Under the pieces are notes generated by a model. It had not been told where the DNA came from, did no database searches, and was given only the letters and a program-made list of their open reading frames with translations. The position numbers and the translations under genes are program-made. From Eretmocerus hayati (Eukaryota; Arthropoda; Insecta; Hymenoptera; Aphelinidae): DNA of 64,000 bases. This document shows, one piece after another, positions 1 to 10,829 of this stretch (within the stretch, counting starts at the first letter, position 1; each line of letters begins with the position of its first letter). The stretch spans positions 744,001 through 808,000 of the forward strand of contig CM056743.1 of assembly GCA_029851415.1 (NCBI GenBank), read 5' to 3'.

Positions 1-1279
1 TCCTCTTACAGGCTTAATTCGAAAAGCAATTTTCAAATTTACACTTGTAACTCATAGGTTCTTGAAAAATTAGCATCTTGTCATTTGAACTATTCATAAC
101 GGTTGTCTTGGAATTGATAACTGTGTAGTAACATCTTTACCGCAAAGATAGTAAATCCGCATCTAATCTATTCAAATAATAATCAGATGTTGATCATTAA
201 AAAGAATCAAATACAACCTCCCATCATACTGTAAGTCTCTAATCTTGTTATTCATTGTCATTTCTTTACGAGGACGTATCGAATCGAAATAACGATGTAG
301 CATGGCCAAAGATTTTGTTGCGCGAGTCAATTTGAGAATGGCATGAACAGCAAGGTTAGCACGTACACATGTGCAAAACTCAACCACGTGTTGATGTTTA
401 TGTTTATGTTGCTGATGATCTGTAACCATGAAAAATAGTGTGTAGAATCTCAACTAATTTTCTTGCTTTCTGGAGTTATTGATGTGGGTGCACTGCTTCA
501 GACACGATCAATCAGAGGTATTTAATCATTTTTCTCACAATTTCGATGACTGCATACGAAATTCACGAAAAATTTACCAAAGATACCCTCATTATCTCGT
601 AGTGAAATAAAGCGATTTGTTATGTTTCGCACCCGCGTGAAGTGAGCGAACGCGTTATTTCACAGTTGAATAATAGGCCAGTTAAGTCCCGCAAATGCGT
701 TTAATAAACGCGGGTTTAGGTCACGCAGTGCTATAAAAAATCATACTTAATTCCGGTCATCGTAACAATTCAACCTGATGTAGTATCAACGGGATCATTT
801 TTATAGAAGAATACAAATAAGAGAATTGAATGCGAACTAAATTTGCTAGGCCAAATTTAGGTGTCAACATTTGTCTGGATAATGGGTTCCCATTGGAAAC
901 ACTTCCCTGAAACTTCTTCACCGGTAGGCGCACCTGTCTACGTCTGGTTTTGTGATGGTGTGGTATCATGGTATGGTATTTGATGCTTCATGAAAATTTT
1001 ATATGATAGGGTCTTCTGAGTCACACGATGAAGAACGCTGCCGATAGTAGTGAATACCACCCACTTACTCTCAAGAAAAGCCTATCATTCCATCATTCTG
1101 GGACCTTCAGAGGTAGGCGCTCAATAGCATTCGAGACTGAATCTTGACACTATTTGGACCATGTTTGAACATTTTACAAGGGTTTTGATCTATGCTGAGC
1201 CTCTATAGGGCTCTGCATACCACGTCATGTTTCAGTTGGCGGAATTACCCAAATATGAATGAACTATCCGGAATATGAT
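1..1279. other. Left flank, no gene seen
   Basis: Outside the duplicated block. Only short ORFs without recognisable motifs are present, and I see no RNA gene or clear repeat. AT-rich, apparently non-coding. Confidence 0.5.
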
Positions 1280-2760
1280 ACCTTCAAATCCAAGATGGCG
1301 GTTTCAGAAGGCGGAATGGGATTTTCTGAAATGCTGATTTTAGCCCCAAAAACTCTTCTCGAGGGTTTCTGGGGTTGCTGATCACGAATATGATGTCAAA
1401 ATCATGATTTTGTCGAATCCAAGATGGCGGGTCCGAAATTGCAGACGGAGATTACCTGAGAACAGCTCATTCCAACTCAAGACACTCCCCTCGAGGGCTC
1501 CCGGGGTGTCTGGACACAAAAAAATGCTCAAAAGAGCAAATATCCCAAATCCAAGATGGCGGACCAAAATGGCGGACTGGAAACTCTCAAAAACTGGTGA
1601 CCCTAGGTCTTGAAATCTTCCCAAAGGATTTTCTGGATTGCTGATATGCTTTCAAAAGCAGGATTGACGTTCCTGTAGGGACTCCCTTGACAAAGGAGAA
1701 ATCTGATAACGAATGGGGGAGTGATTCACACCGTACTTCCAAGCTCCCGAATCTTTAATTCTGCTCACTTTTGAGTTGAGTTCCTCGGTGATATAGAGCG
1801 AGAGGACGATTCTGGAACCCAAAAGCTAGAAGGGCAACAAACCTCAGGCTCCCAAATTCACAAACCCGCACACCGTTGGGTTGAATACTTTCGTGATGAG
1901 ATGTGAGTGGGTAACCTCCTCCTTCGAATCTCTGGAAGAGGGCCAAATCCTCAAGCTCCTGAACCCACCAATATAATCCCTTTCGAGCTGTTAATTTTCA
2001 TCTATCTCTCCCCTACGTCCTCCTCGTCAGTATACCTATTTGTTGAAGGGGGAAGATGGGATATTGGTATTGAGAACTTCTGGTTTCATGACTTCCCCAG
2101 GATCGGGGTCTTAGAATCACCCTCTTGCTTCTCATGGCCAAATCACCGGACTCAAAAGTGACCGGGTTTGAGAGTTCAGGAGCTTGGGGGTTTGTGCCTT
2201 CCTAGGATTTGGGTCTGATCCTCCTCCCGCTTCTCATCGACAAAGTACTGAATCCAAGCGTGACTGGGTTTGGAGATTTGGGAGCCTGGGAGTTTGTTGT
2301 CCTTCTAGCTTTCGGGTTTCACAACCATCTTCTCGCTTTCTATCATCGGAGAACTCGAATTGAAGGTGACCAGGTTTGAAGATTCGGGAGTTTGAGGGGT
2401 CGTTGAGAATCACTCCTTCATGTCGTCATCAAATTGCTCAACTTTCGAGATAGTTTCCATTGAGATATTCATTTTCCCCTCGGAATCATATCAGAAATTC
2501 AAAAAATCTTTGAGAAGAGTTCAAGTAGCCGGAGTTATCAGTTTTTGAAGGTTGTCCGTCCGCTATTCGAGTCCACCATCCTGAATTGGACAAAATTATG
2601 ATTTTGTCATCATATTCGTGATCAGCGATTCCAAAGACCTCCGAGGGAGAGTTTTCGGAACTAAACTGAGCAGTATCCGGAAAAATCCATTCTGCCCTTT
2701 GGAACCGCCATCTTGGATTTGGGGTAATCATAATTTTGACTATGGATTTGTGACCAACAA
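1280..2760. repeat. Large inverted repeat made of tandem subrepeats
   Basis: The left arm has three diverged direct copies of a unit of about 130 bp, each with 'tccaagatggcgg' (near 1290, 1415 and 1549). The reverse complement of this unit, with the same internal order, appears at about 2490-2740 ('ccgccatcttggattt'). Between them a second unit ('gggagcttgggggtttgtg', 'gggagcctgggagtttgt') is tandemly repeated at about 2160-2400 and inverted at about 1735-1960. The symmetry centre is near 2010. The arms are diverged, so this is an old foldback or composite repeat. I see no transposase or obvious target duplication. Confidence 0.65.
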
Positions 2761-3278
2761 CCCCGAAAATCCCCGAGTATAGGTTTTCAGCCCAAAATAT
2801 GTAGATTGATATTTATTGATCCAAGTTGTAATGCTATCCTGCCCCATTCCCACGACTTCGACCTCATTGTCATGATTTTCTCGAAATCAAGATAGGAACG
2901 GGCCTAACTGACCTCGGATTCGGATTCAGCGTACCAAAATACATGAAAGTAAGTGGGTCGGGTCAAAAGTACAGATCCTTTCTCTTTTTTTGTGAGCCGG
3001 TGTCATCCTTATTATGATTATTGACCCGGAGCTAATGGGGAGTCATTTGCAGTGAAAGGATGACCTGTAATTTCTTACAGAAACTGAAAGGATTTCATCC
3101 TTCTCTTCGTATTTCATCATATTCGAATGGAAATCGTATCAGAGTGGATTGCATGGCGATTGAGAGGTACATTCTATCACGGGGCAAATCTTCCAAGAGG
3201 GGAGTGTGCTTGACAGGAAATCAGGTTGCTGCATGGTATTCAAGAGAATTTACTCCAGCGCGTCAACTGTAATGCGTA

Positions 3279-4289
3279 CCGTTAACCGGAGCAACTTTGG
3301 AACAGGGGGGGGGGGGAGTAACTTTGGTACAACCCATGAGTGGTTATCATGCACAGTTGACAAGGGAGATGATCCTGCGGCCTTCGTGCCGGTCCCCTCC
3401 ACTTCGGACAAGCATGAACAATGTTTTGCACTGGCACGAGGGCCTGCATCAGCCATTAATTCGTCTACAAGCTGACTTCTCCAGGAGTATGTTTCCGACC
3501 CAACAAACAGTCTCTCGGAAAAAGTGGTGTGGTTCCGAATTTAGCAGGTCCAAGGTAGCGGAGCTAGATTTTACTTGTCTGTACACATATCTGGATGAAA
3601 CCATTGTTACATTGGAGTATCCTCAGCCACTTCCAATTTTGTAGAGTGAAAATTGATAAGTATGTATTTTTTCACAAACCGGGGTAACTTTGGAACACTT
3701 ATTGATGTACTCTCAATCATTTCCTGAGATCTATATCATCTTCAAACCCTACATACTCGAGTAGTTGTTGATGAGAGCTTCAAAATAAGCGGATGAACGT
3801 CTGATCTCGACCCACGGAAGCCGAGTTATGGCAGTTTCCATCAGAAATCGACTGTGAAGGTATTTTCCTCCTCGAGAGCTAGCCCCGACACGCGGGCGGT
3901 GAGGTATGCTAAAGGTGTCTATGCTCAATTATAAGAGTTGATGGGCTTCTACAATGGGTCAATGGAAAGCTAAGACACTAAGCTTTCGATGATTGATGGT
4001 GGAATCAATTGCGTGACCTAATTCATGTATCAATTGATGAATAAATGATGATTACGATTCCTATTCCAAAGTTACCCCAGTCTGTGTCGAACTTCACAAC
4101 ATGAGTTTCCGCGCTCAGTGCTCCAACCAGAGATGTCCAAATGGGCCTCATAAGCACCGCGATTGAAAGCTGAAGCTGTAGGCTTTCGATTAACCACAGA
4201 TACAATGCACTTCTAATGTAAGACGTACAAGTTTCGCGAAGTTTGAGGGAAAAATGCTTCTTCTGTTCCAAAATTACCCCGGTTGATGG
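3279..4289. mobile_element. Non-autonomous Tigger-related MITE, unit 1
   Basis: The left end reads CCGTTAACCGGAGCAACTTT after a TA (3277-3278). The right end reads AAATTACCCCGGTTGATGG before a TA (4290-4291). These ends are imperfect inverted repeats and closely resemble the ends of the 5.5-kb Tigger-like element at 8746-14241. The motif GGGGTAACTTTGG is repeated inside (about 3312, 3680 and, inverted, 4066). No transposase is present, and short ORFs inside have no protein signature. Probably mobilised in trans by a Tigger-like transposase. Confidence 0.7.
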
Positions 4290-4416
4290 TATTCTATTCT
4301 TTGCCCCATTGACATTATTTTATATCGCACTCATCTATCTTCACTGGATCTCACAATGATTGGAGAGAACTAGATCGTCAAATCTACTACCAAAAGAAGT
4401 GCATTGGCGTAAGGGC

Positions 4417-5075
4417 GTGCGTTATTTCCCAACTTTCGATTTTCCACAATGCCATCGTGGCTTTCCGATCTTCGGTATGAAAAAATAGGGAAAAAAACTT
4501 TTGCCGCGCCCTGTACGACGTATCCTGCTTTACCGCTCGGAGATCATTCTTAACATTGGAAAACCTATGCTGCAAATTCTACCCTCCCGACCCTCCGTGT
4601 CTCTGAGATCGCTGTGATTCTTCATGGCTCCTTTTAGAGCTGAAAAATCATCAGAATACATCATTTTCTCGTGAAATTTCACGAGAAACACGATGAATTT
4701 GTAGATTTTGAGTTTGTAAGGAACCCCGGCGTGATATCAAGGATTCTTTCGAAAAGTCACTGATATCACACCGGGGTCACTTTGAAAGTCAAAATTGACA
4801 GCTTTATCGTGTTCCTCGTGAAATTTTACGTGAAAATGGTGTATTCTGATGATTTTTCAGCTCCAAAAGGAGCCATGAAAAGTCACAGCGATCTCAGAGA
4901 CACGGAGGGTCGGGAGGGCGAAATTCGCAGCATAGGCTTTCCAATGTTAAGATAATTTTTGAGTGGCAACGCAGGATACGTCGTACAGGGGGCGGCGAAA
5001 GTCTTTCCTTATTTTTCTATACCAAAGATCGAAAATACACGATGGTATCGTGTAAAATCGTTGGGAAATAACGCA
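4417..5075. repeat. Foldback (long hairpin) element, unit 1
   Basis: The left arm 4417-4739 is the reverse complement of the right arm 4761-5075, with scattered mismatches and small gaps. The loop is only about 21 bases (4740-4760), flanked by gtgatatca / tgatatcac. Landmarks in both arms are 'gtgcgttatttcccaac' at the tips, 'gacgtatcctgc', 'ccctccgtgtctctgagatcg' (shortened) and 'aaaatcatcagaata'. RNA from here would form one long near-perfect hairpin. No coding capacity is seen. Confidence 0.85.
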
Positions 5076-7539
5076 CACATGGTCATTCACAATTAAGCGG
5101 AATTTAATAAGGACTGACTCATAACCCTATTCTTCGAAGCACCAACTAGCATCTTTGGCACAAGATACCTCAAGATGCGGACCCCCTGGGATTTCCCCAC
5201 CCGTGACATCTGGCACAGAGATCTACCATTTGAATTCACTCGCAGAAATAATGAGCGGAAGCCAACTTCCTATGATTCAGGGCAAAGTCCCTTGATTTTA
5301 TATCTAATCCGATATTTTGCCCGATACAACCACCCACAACCACAAAAACAACTCCACAATACCCAAATCCATGAGGTTCTTCAGGACCTTTCGAGTGTCC
5401 CGAACCACATCTCTGCATCTTACATCGGATCTGGGGAATATGCATTTTATTAGAGAGAAGAAATTCTTCTGTTGGAAATAATCCATGACGATCAAGTAAT
5501 GCATGTCAGAGACACCTTGGGAATTCTTATAAGGGTCAATAGGTGATGAGATGATCATATTGGGTACCATAGAATCGAATAGGAATAACAAGAAAAAAAA
5601 TCTGAGACATGGCCCTTTTTCGTAGGGCTGTTTTGCGCGGTAGTACTCATGAGTCAATTGTGATACTTCGAGTTCCATACCAACGATATTTTCCACCTCC
5701 GTCTCAGAGCGATCTTGATTTGGCGAGGAACCCACGCTCCTGGTCTCAAGTTCTGGTGGAAGAGCGAGGGACGAACGATCTGGAGATCTATTCAATCCCT
5801 CGCCTTGAACCACGGAATGATCGATCATCTGTGGACCAACACTGGCAGCACGCTCACAGGTTCGCCTCTCGCCTCCCACGGATTCATTCGTGATTTGGAC
5901 TGGGGGCACACCTGTACACAAGGATCATTTGGATCATCTATGGGTATTCTTTAGAAATGCATTTAGATTCATGAATGGTTTGGATGATATGGCCATACCA
6001 TGGAATGATGTAATTTTGTTTGTGAGCTGTCAAACAACAAGTTCTAGAGATGTTATTTGTTCTCGGGATAAGCGGGGATCGCGTCACACATTTTTCCCTC
6101 CTCGAAGCTGGGGATAGAAATCACTGTATTTGATTCATCTCTGTGCCGCCAACACATTCTTCCATGTGCATCCCAAGAATGCGGACCTCGGGTCATAGCT
6201 GAGGATTCTTACAGCAATTGACATGTCATAATACAGTTGATTATGGTTTTTCTACGATCTCAGACTAGTTTTCTCGTTTCCTAGCGTGATTTTGAAATTT
6301 ACGAGGTCCATGTTGAGCGGAAGTGAATCCGAAATGTTTCGAGACTATCAAATTTGACTCTCCCGTCACATTCTATATTCCCAAACCTTTCAAACTATCT
6401 TGTCCCCCCCCCCTCATCTTCCCCCTGAACCGAAGGGTGTTATTGTGAAAGAGGATTCATCCTTAATTCTTCCACCTGGATCAATTTTATATTTGGAGAA
6501 TCTTTAACCGTCAGGGTCCAATCCAGGAAATATAGTTTCCCTCGTAAGATTCTTGGGAGATTGTTTATATTTCACAAATATCTCCTTCCACAAATGTCTG
6601 ACAAGGCTTTGCCCCAACCCATGATCATTCCTTGCAGATCCTTCACTCATCGGTGGATAGGAAATTCAAATCCTTCATCCATTCTTCCATTCGAATCCTG
6701 ATTCCCGTATAACGGAACAGGGAGTCCCACGCAATTGACTTCGGGTTCATGCTATCGAAAACTTCGGATCAATCAACTGATCAAGCATATGTAACCGGCC
6801 ATTTCCAGTCACAGTCAAATGGGATCTGAAAGGAAACGACGAGATGGGCTGTGCTCATAGTGCTCTTTGTGTAATGAGAAGAGAATACTCGAATGATAAT
6901 ATGAGTCTAACATGTACTACTACCGTCAGAAAAAAAGATGACACATCCACCGTATCGATTCCTCCAACAGCGTCCTGTATGCAACGTCAGCATACACTTA
7001 AGGGCTTTCTTCCACTGTATACAGTATATAAGCGCCAAGACGCCTCTCATGGTTCAGGGACGGATGAATAACCTAACCTGAACTGAATACCGACGGTAGG
7101 CTACGCGCGAATCTCAAATCTTGCTGTACTCACTACTGGTCGTCACATTGGGACAACACGCTAACTATTATTATTATGTCCTCTATTTTGATCTCCATCA
7201 GTCTCATGTATCGAATCGAAGTCGGACGCTATCACCTTTTGTCTCCAATTGTGTTCGCGGCCGTCGCACTATCTTTTTAAAAACTCAACTTTGCTAGTAG
7301 ATCCGCTTCAATTCGCTTCATCAGCTTTCAGGGAGATTCAAACGGCATTCTTTGGAATTGTCTCAGCTACAAGATGCGCCCTGCTTTTTTTGTCCTCAAC
7401 TCGAGGTGGGGGAGGAGTGGAGTCCCAAAGAAACAAAGATTTTTTCCCGAAACAAAACATACACGCGACGAGTCCCTTGTTCAACTGCCAACTTGAATAT
7501 ACTTGAAGTACATTCTAGGATCCTATAGTTGAGTTTTGG
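5076..7539. other. No recognised gene, unit 1
   Basis: About 2.5 kb of non-repetitive sequence. The only ORF of notable length is the minus-strand one at 5304-5921, listed separately. No RNA gene, transposon end or tandem repeat stands out. Confidence 0.45.
5304..5921 (-). CDS. Uncharacterised 205-codon ORF, unit 1
   Basis: I do not recognise this protein. It starts at an ATG and has a Ser/Arg/Glu-rich first half, then a hydrophobic, aromatic-rich second half with a short FFFLLFLF run near residues 108-116 and a LFLWLWVVV run close to the C-terminus, which could be membrane segments. It is kept intact in unit 2 with one amino-acid change (Thr to Lys, from G5701 versus T31489). Opposite-strand ORFs overlap it. 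No splice context, domain or neighbour supports a function, so it may be a chance ORF in non-coding DNA. Confidence 0.2.
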   Translation of the reverse strand: MCTGVPPVQITNESVGGERRTCERAASVGPQMIDHSVVQGEGLNRSPDRSSLALPPELETRSVGSSPNQDRSETEVENIVGMELEVSQLTHEYYRAKQPYEKGPCLRFFFLLFLFDSMVPNMIISSPIDPYKNSQGVSDMHYLIVMDYFQQKNFFSLIKCIFPRSDVRCRDVVRDTRKVLKNLMDLGIVELFLWLWVVVSGKISD

Positions 7540-8690
7540 GCCTATCCTCAAACCTGGGAATCACTGCTGATAATTATGGGAGCGATTTCTACAAAGGAAT
7601 ATGTTAAACACACTGTATATTTAACCAAAATCGCTTATTCTAAATCGATGACCAATCTATGCCTCCTGGAAAACGATAGCGATGAATTCCACGATCATTT
7701 TACGAGATTTTTACTCAACTCGTGAATTTAGAAATTGCTGTTGAGATTGTTGCGATAATTTTTGAGCTAAAAACGGTTGGAAATGCCCTTCCGCCTGTCC
7801 ATAGTCATGAATTTTAGCTCGGATTCTCTACTACTGCCAGCTCGGAAACACTTGGAATGCACTCTGAAATGACTGAATATGATTTCGACATCAATTTCGA
7901 GTCTCAGAACTACTGCAGGATGACTCATGACCGATATCAGGCCAGAGAAGCTAGGGAAAAATTTGACGTTTGGGAAAGAACTATGAATTCTAGATGGAGA
8001 AAAACTCTACTGCCAACAAGTTAAGGCTTGACGTGAATTTCAGTCCTCCCTCACATAACTGCAAGCTCAAGCCCGAATCTGGGAATCGCTACTGAGAGCT
8101 CTGAGATCGATTCTGAGTCAGAAGCGAGAGATAAATGGAGCTGATTCACGCGTAATCATGAATCATAGGTTGGAAACCGTTCTATTGCCACATGAAAAAT
8201 GCTCACATAGCAATCCAGGGTTATTCAACAAAATTTTGAGCATAATTTGAGATCTGTGGATATCTTCTCAGAGTACTGGGATCGATTATAATACGGCATG
8301 TGGCAGGAGTTTGTCACTTGCGTTGCAAACCATCTCGATTGGCCGATTTTAGCTCAGGATTTCCACTGCTGCCAGCTTAAGAATACTCGGAGTATACTCT
8401 GTGATTACTCAACGAGATTTTGACACTGATATTCAGTCCAAAAATCGCTGCAGTGAGATTCAGTACCGGTAATGGGTCGAAAAAGGCTGACAGATACGGC
8501 ACGTTAGGCGCAAGATGATGATATTTAGGCGAATAAAAGAAGTACTGCCAACAAGTCAACAATTGGATCCAATTTTGGATCTCACTCACGAAATTCTGAG
8601 CCCAACCCCACGGCCGAGAATCGCTGCTAAGAGCACTGAGATCAATCCTGAGCCAGCAGCATTTCAGGAGGTCAAGAGGTGCGATAGCGC
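7540..8690. repeat. Decayed tandem repeat, period about 535 bp, unit 1
   Basis: Two diverged copies are aligned by 'ttttagctc-gattctctactactgccagct' type sequence near 7813 and 8347, and by 'tactgccaacaagt' at about 8010 and 8544. Each of the latter is followed by 'gaatcgct-ctgagagc-ctgagatc'. A partial third copy precedes them at about 7550-7790. The decay suggests an old satellite fragment. It ends just before the Tigger-like element. Confidence 0.6.
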
Positions 8691-8745
8691 CTCGCTAGCG
8701 AGTATGAGCAGACAAAAAATCAAGCGAGACGTTTTGCCTTACATA

Positions 8746-8767
8746 CCGTAAACCGGGGTGACTTTGG
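8746..8767 (+). repeat. Left terminal inverted repeat of Tigger-like element
   Basis: Begins CCGTAAACCGGGG directly after a TA dinucleotide and matches the reverse complement of 14220-14241 exactly. Presumed outer transposase cleavage site. Confidence 0.85.
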
Positions 8768-8926
8768 AATACTTTTGCACTTTCGACTTGAATCTTTCTA
8801 CGACGCACGCATATTTCATGACCTTATTATAGGTCAAAACGTCAGTCTTGACTTCAGCTACAAGATGCTCTAGCTATTTTTCCCTTTACTTGAGTCACTC
8901 TTTAAATAATCGCAAAAAACAGACTG

Positions 8927-8961
8927 TACAAAGTCACCCCGTAAACCGGGGTGACTTTGTA
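8927..8961. repeat. Subterminal palindrome of the TIR core
   Basis: Two back-to-back copies of the TIR core: tacaaagtcacccc followed by gtaaaccggggtgactttgta. The plus-strand half also pairs with 13812-13832 (gtgttacaaagtcacccc), giving an inner pair of ends nested inside the outer TIRs. Likely extra transposase-binding sites, or relics of a shorter element. Confidence 0.7.
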
Positions 8962-9924
8962 ACACACATATTACAATGATAACACCAACGTGATGCGAGT
9001 GCCCACACAATTTTCAATGATTGTTTCCCCATGTATCTGGTCCAGAATACATCCACGCACTATCGAAAATATGTTTCATGCCACTTTCCAGAAGATTTCC
9101 CCTAATTATTGGATGATTCGAAGAATTAGTGCGATAATCAGGTATCAAATTTAGAGACGAAACATTTCCACTCCCTGATTGTGATAAGATTTTCCCGCGA
9201 AACATTCGGTCGGATGATGATTCAGGACAATGAGGGTATTTTGGATGCTCATTCTAAATTATTCAAGAGCGATGTTGAAAATATAGAAGAGATTATAAAA
9301 ATTCTCAACGACATAAAGATTGGAATGGATTAGTCACGAAGATATCAGGATGAATTAGACCAATGGAACTGTTATGGGAGTCAGTTGGAGAAATTGATGA
9401 CTATAGAAAGATAGTATTTATTCAACAATTACCTTTTATTGAGGATTGCCGATGAACAAATCACAGATTAGAAATAAATTCCAAATGAATGATTTCTAGT
9501 TTTTTTACAGAAATCGTTACTTCTTTCCAATCACAAATATTCAACATAAACTATAATGCGTCTCGTGTGGTTGAGAGCTTTTTAGAACGTAGATGTAATA
9601 AAAATTGAGTCAGAATGAAGAAAAACGTACTATGTAATCATGCAATCCTCAATGTATCGTCAAGTATCTGCGCTCGGTCCAGCGAGCTGCAGCCTTGGAA
9701 AAAATTCAGAGAGAGATCTGGGATCTTTTTCAATCTACCACGAACCCAGCATGAAGAATTAGAATTTTGATAGATAGAAAAAAAAACGCCGGAAAACCTC
9801 ACTACTACTATTTACTGACAAAATAATATCTGAGTCATTTTCACAAACATAACAGAATTTACAAAAATAAAGTAATTTGAGATCGGATTTAGTACCGATG
9901 AAATAACCAACAAAAAATTGTACC

Positions 9925-10365
9925 CTACAACAGTCTCTTCCTTAATTTTTTAATTTCTGGAACCCTGAAATTGGGACGTCCACCTTCTTTAGACTTGACT
10001 AATTGGGGTTCTTTAAGTGCTCCAATAATACTGTCAGCTCCATACCACTGTTTATCAATCTTATCCGGCCACGACCAATTGAGGCCTTGCATTACCATCA
10101 CTTCAACTTCGACTAAGGACTTTTGCCCATCAACTCGAACAATTTTGCCAGGAAAATATTCTCCTTCATACTCAACTATGACGTGGCATCCGGGTTCACA
10201 GTGGAATGAGAATCCATAATCTTTGCTAGGATCCGTCTTTGTACCTAAATTCTTTCTCTTGGGTTCTGGCCCACTTCTTTTATTCTGTAATTCCGATAGA
10301 ACGACTGTATTTTGGCATGCTCCCTCTAACACTTTCTCGTTATTTACATCAGATTTACTCTTCAT
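9925..10365 (-). CDS. Tigger-element accessory protein with Tudor-like domain, unit 1
   Basis: The 146-residue ORF has a basic N-terminal half and, at about residues 58-120, a small beta-barrel pattern: GCHVIVEYEGEYFPGKIV, then a VEVEVM strand, then WSWPDKIDKQWY. This resembles SH3/Tudor-like modules that read chromatin or bind RNA. The C-terminus is Lys/Arg-rich (KKLRKRLL). The frame stays coding-like upstream to about 10569, with a lysine-rich linker and a segment containing RGIRWLKHFCDK, broken by one TAG at 10441-10443. A TAG in splice-acceptor-like context sits at 10570-10572. The true protein may therefore be longer and spliced, or this copy is damaged. It lies on the same strand as, and downstream of, the transposase gene. 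Function in transposition is inferred, not shown. Confidence 0.6.
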   Translation of the reverse strand: MKSKSDVNNEKVLEGACQNTVVLSELQNKRSGPEPKRKNLGTKTDPSKDYGFSFHCEPGCHVIVEYEGEYFPGKIVRVDGQKSLVEVEVMVMQGLNWSWPDKIDKQWYGADSIIGALKEPQLVKSKEGGRPNFRVPEIKKLRKRLL

Positions 10366-10569
10366 CAGTCTCTTCTCTCTTAGTCCACTTTTTTTAACTT
10401 TGCTAGAATCTAAATTGTTGATCTTTCTTTTTTGCTTTCTCTAAAGAGAAAGCTTTGTTTTCGACACAGCAAATTTTTGATCAATTTTTCCATTCAACTC
10501 AATATTTTCTTCAACATAATTCATCTTATCACAAAAGTGCTTCAACCATCTTATTCCTCTGGCCAAAAT
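10366..10569 (-). pseudogene. Upstream coding-like extension of accessory gene, unit 1
   Basis: Same frame as the accessory ORF. It reads LARGIRWLKHFCDKMNYVEE and onward to a TAG at 10441-10443, then a lysine-rich stretch into the ATG at 10363-10365. The diverged copy near 53060-53160 (minus) keeps the LARG-x-x-WL-x-H pattern, which supports real coding in the past. Both copies also keep a pyrimidine-rich CTTTAG at the stop position, so it could be an intron acceptor instead of a nonsense mutation. I cannot decide which from sequence alone. Confidence 0.45.
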
Positions 10570-10829
10570 CTAACGATTGTAAGTAACACTTTTCCCCTTA
10601 TAATCCTCATCATCTCTCCGGCCCTTTGTCTGTGTCTGTGTGTGTATGTGTGTTGTTTTCTTTGCGCCACGCTTTCTCTTCTACACTCCACTTTATCGAA
10701 TTTTGCTTTTCTACAAGTTGTATAGAATCACTCAGAGATGAGACCAGTGATTTGCCTGGTCTCCTCTCCAAATCGAATTCAATTTAAACGTTTTTTGAGG
10801 TAAAATCGCTGAAATTGTGTACTTTCATA

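Noticed and set aside
3206..3644. Overlapping plus-strand ORFs near 3060-3644 and their unit 2 copies
   Set aside because: They run through a MITE end and a length-variable G-run; the frame changes between units, so no protein is conserved.
3297..8760. A host gene with exons among the short ORFs of 3-8.7 kb
   Set aside because: No consistent domain or splice-linked frames could be read; most ORFs overlap repeats or oppose each other.
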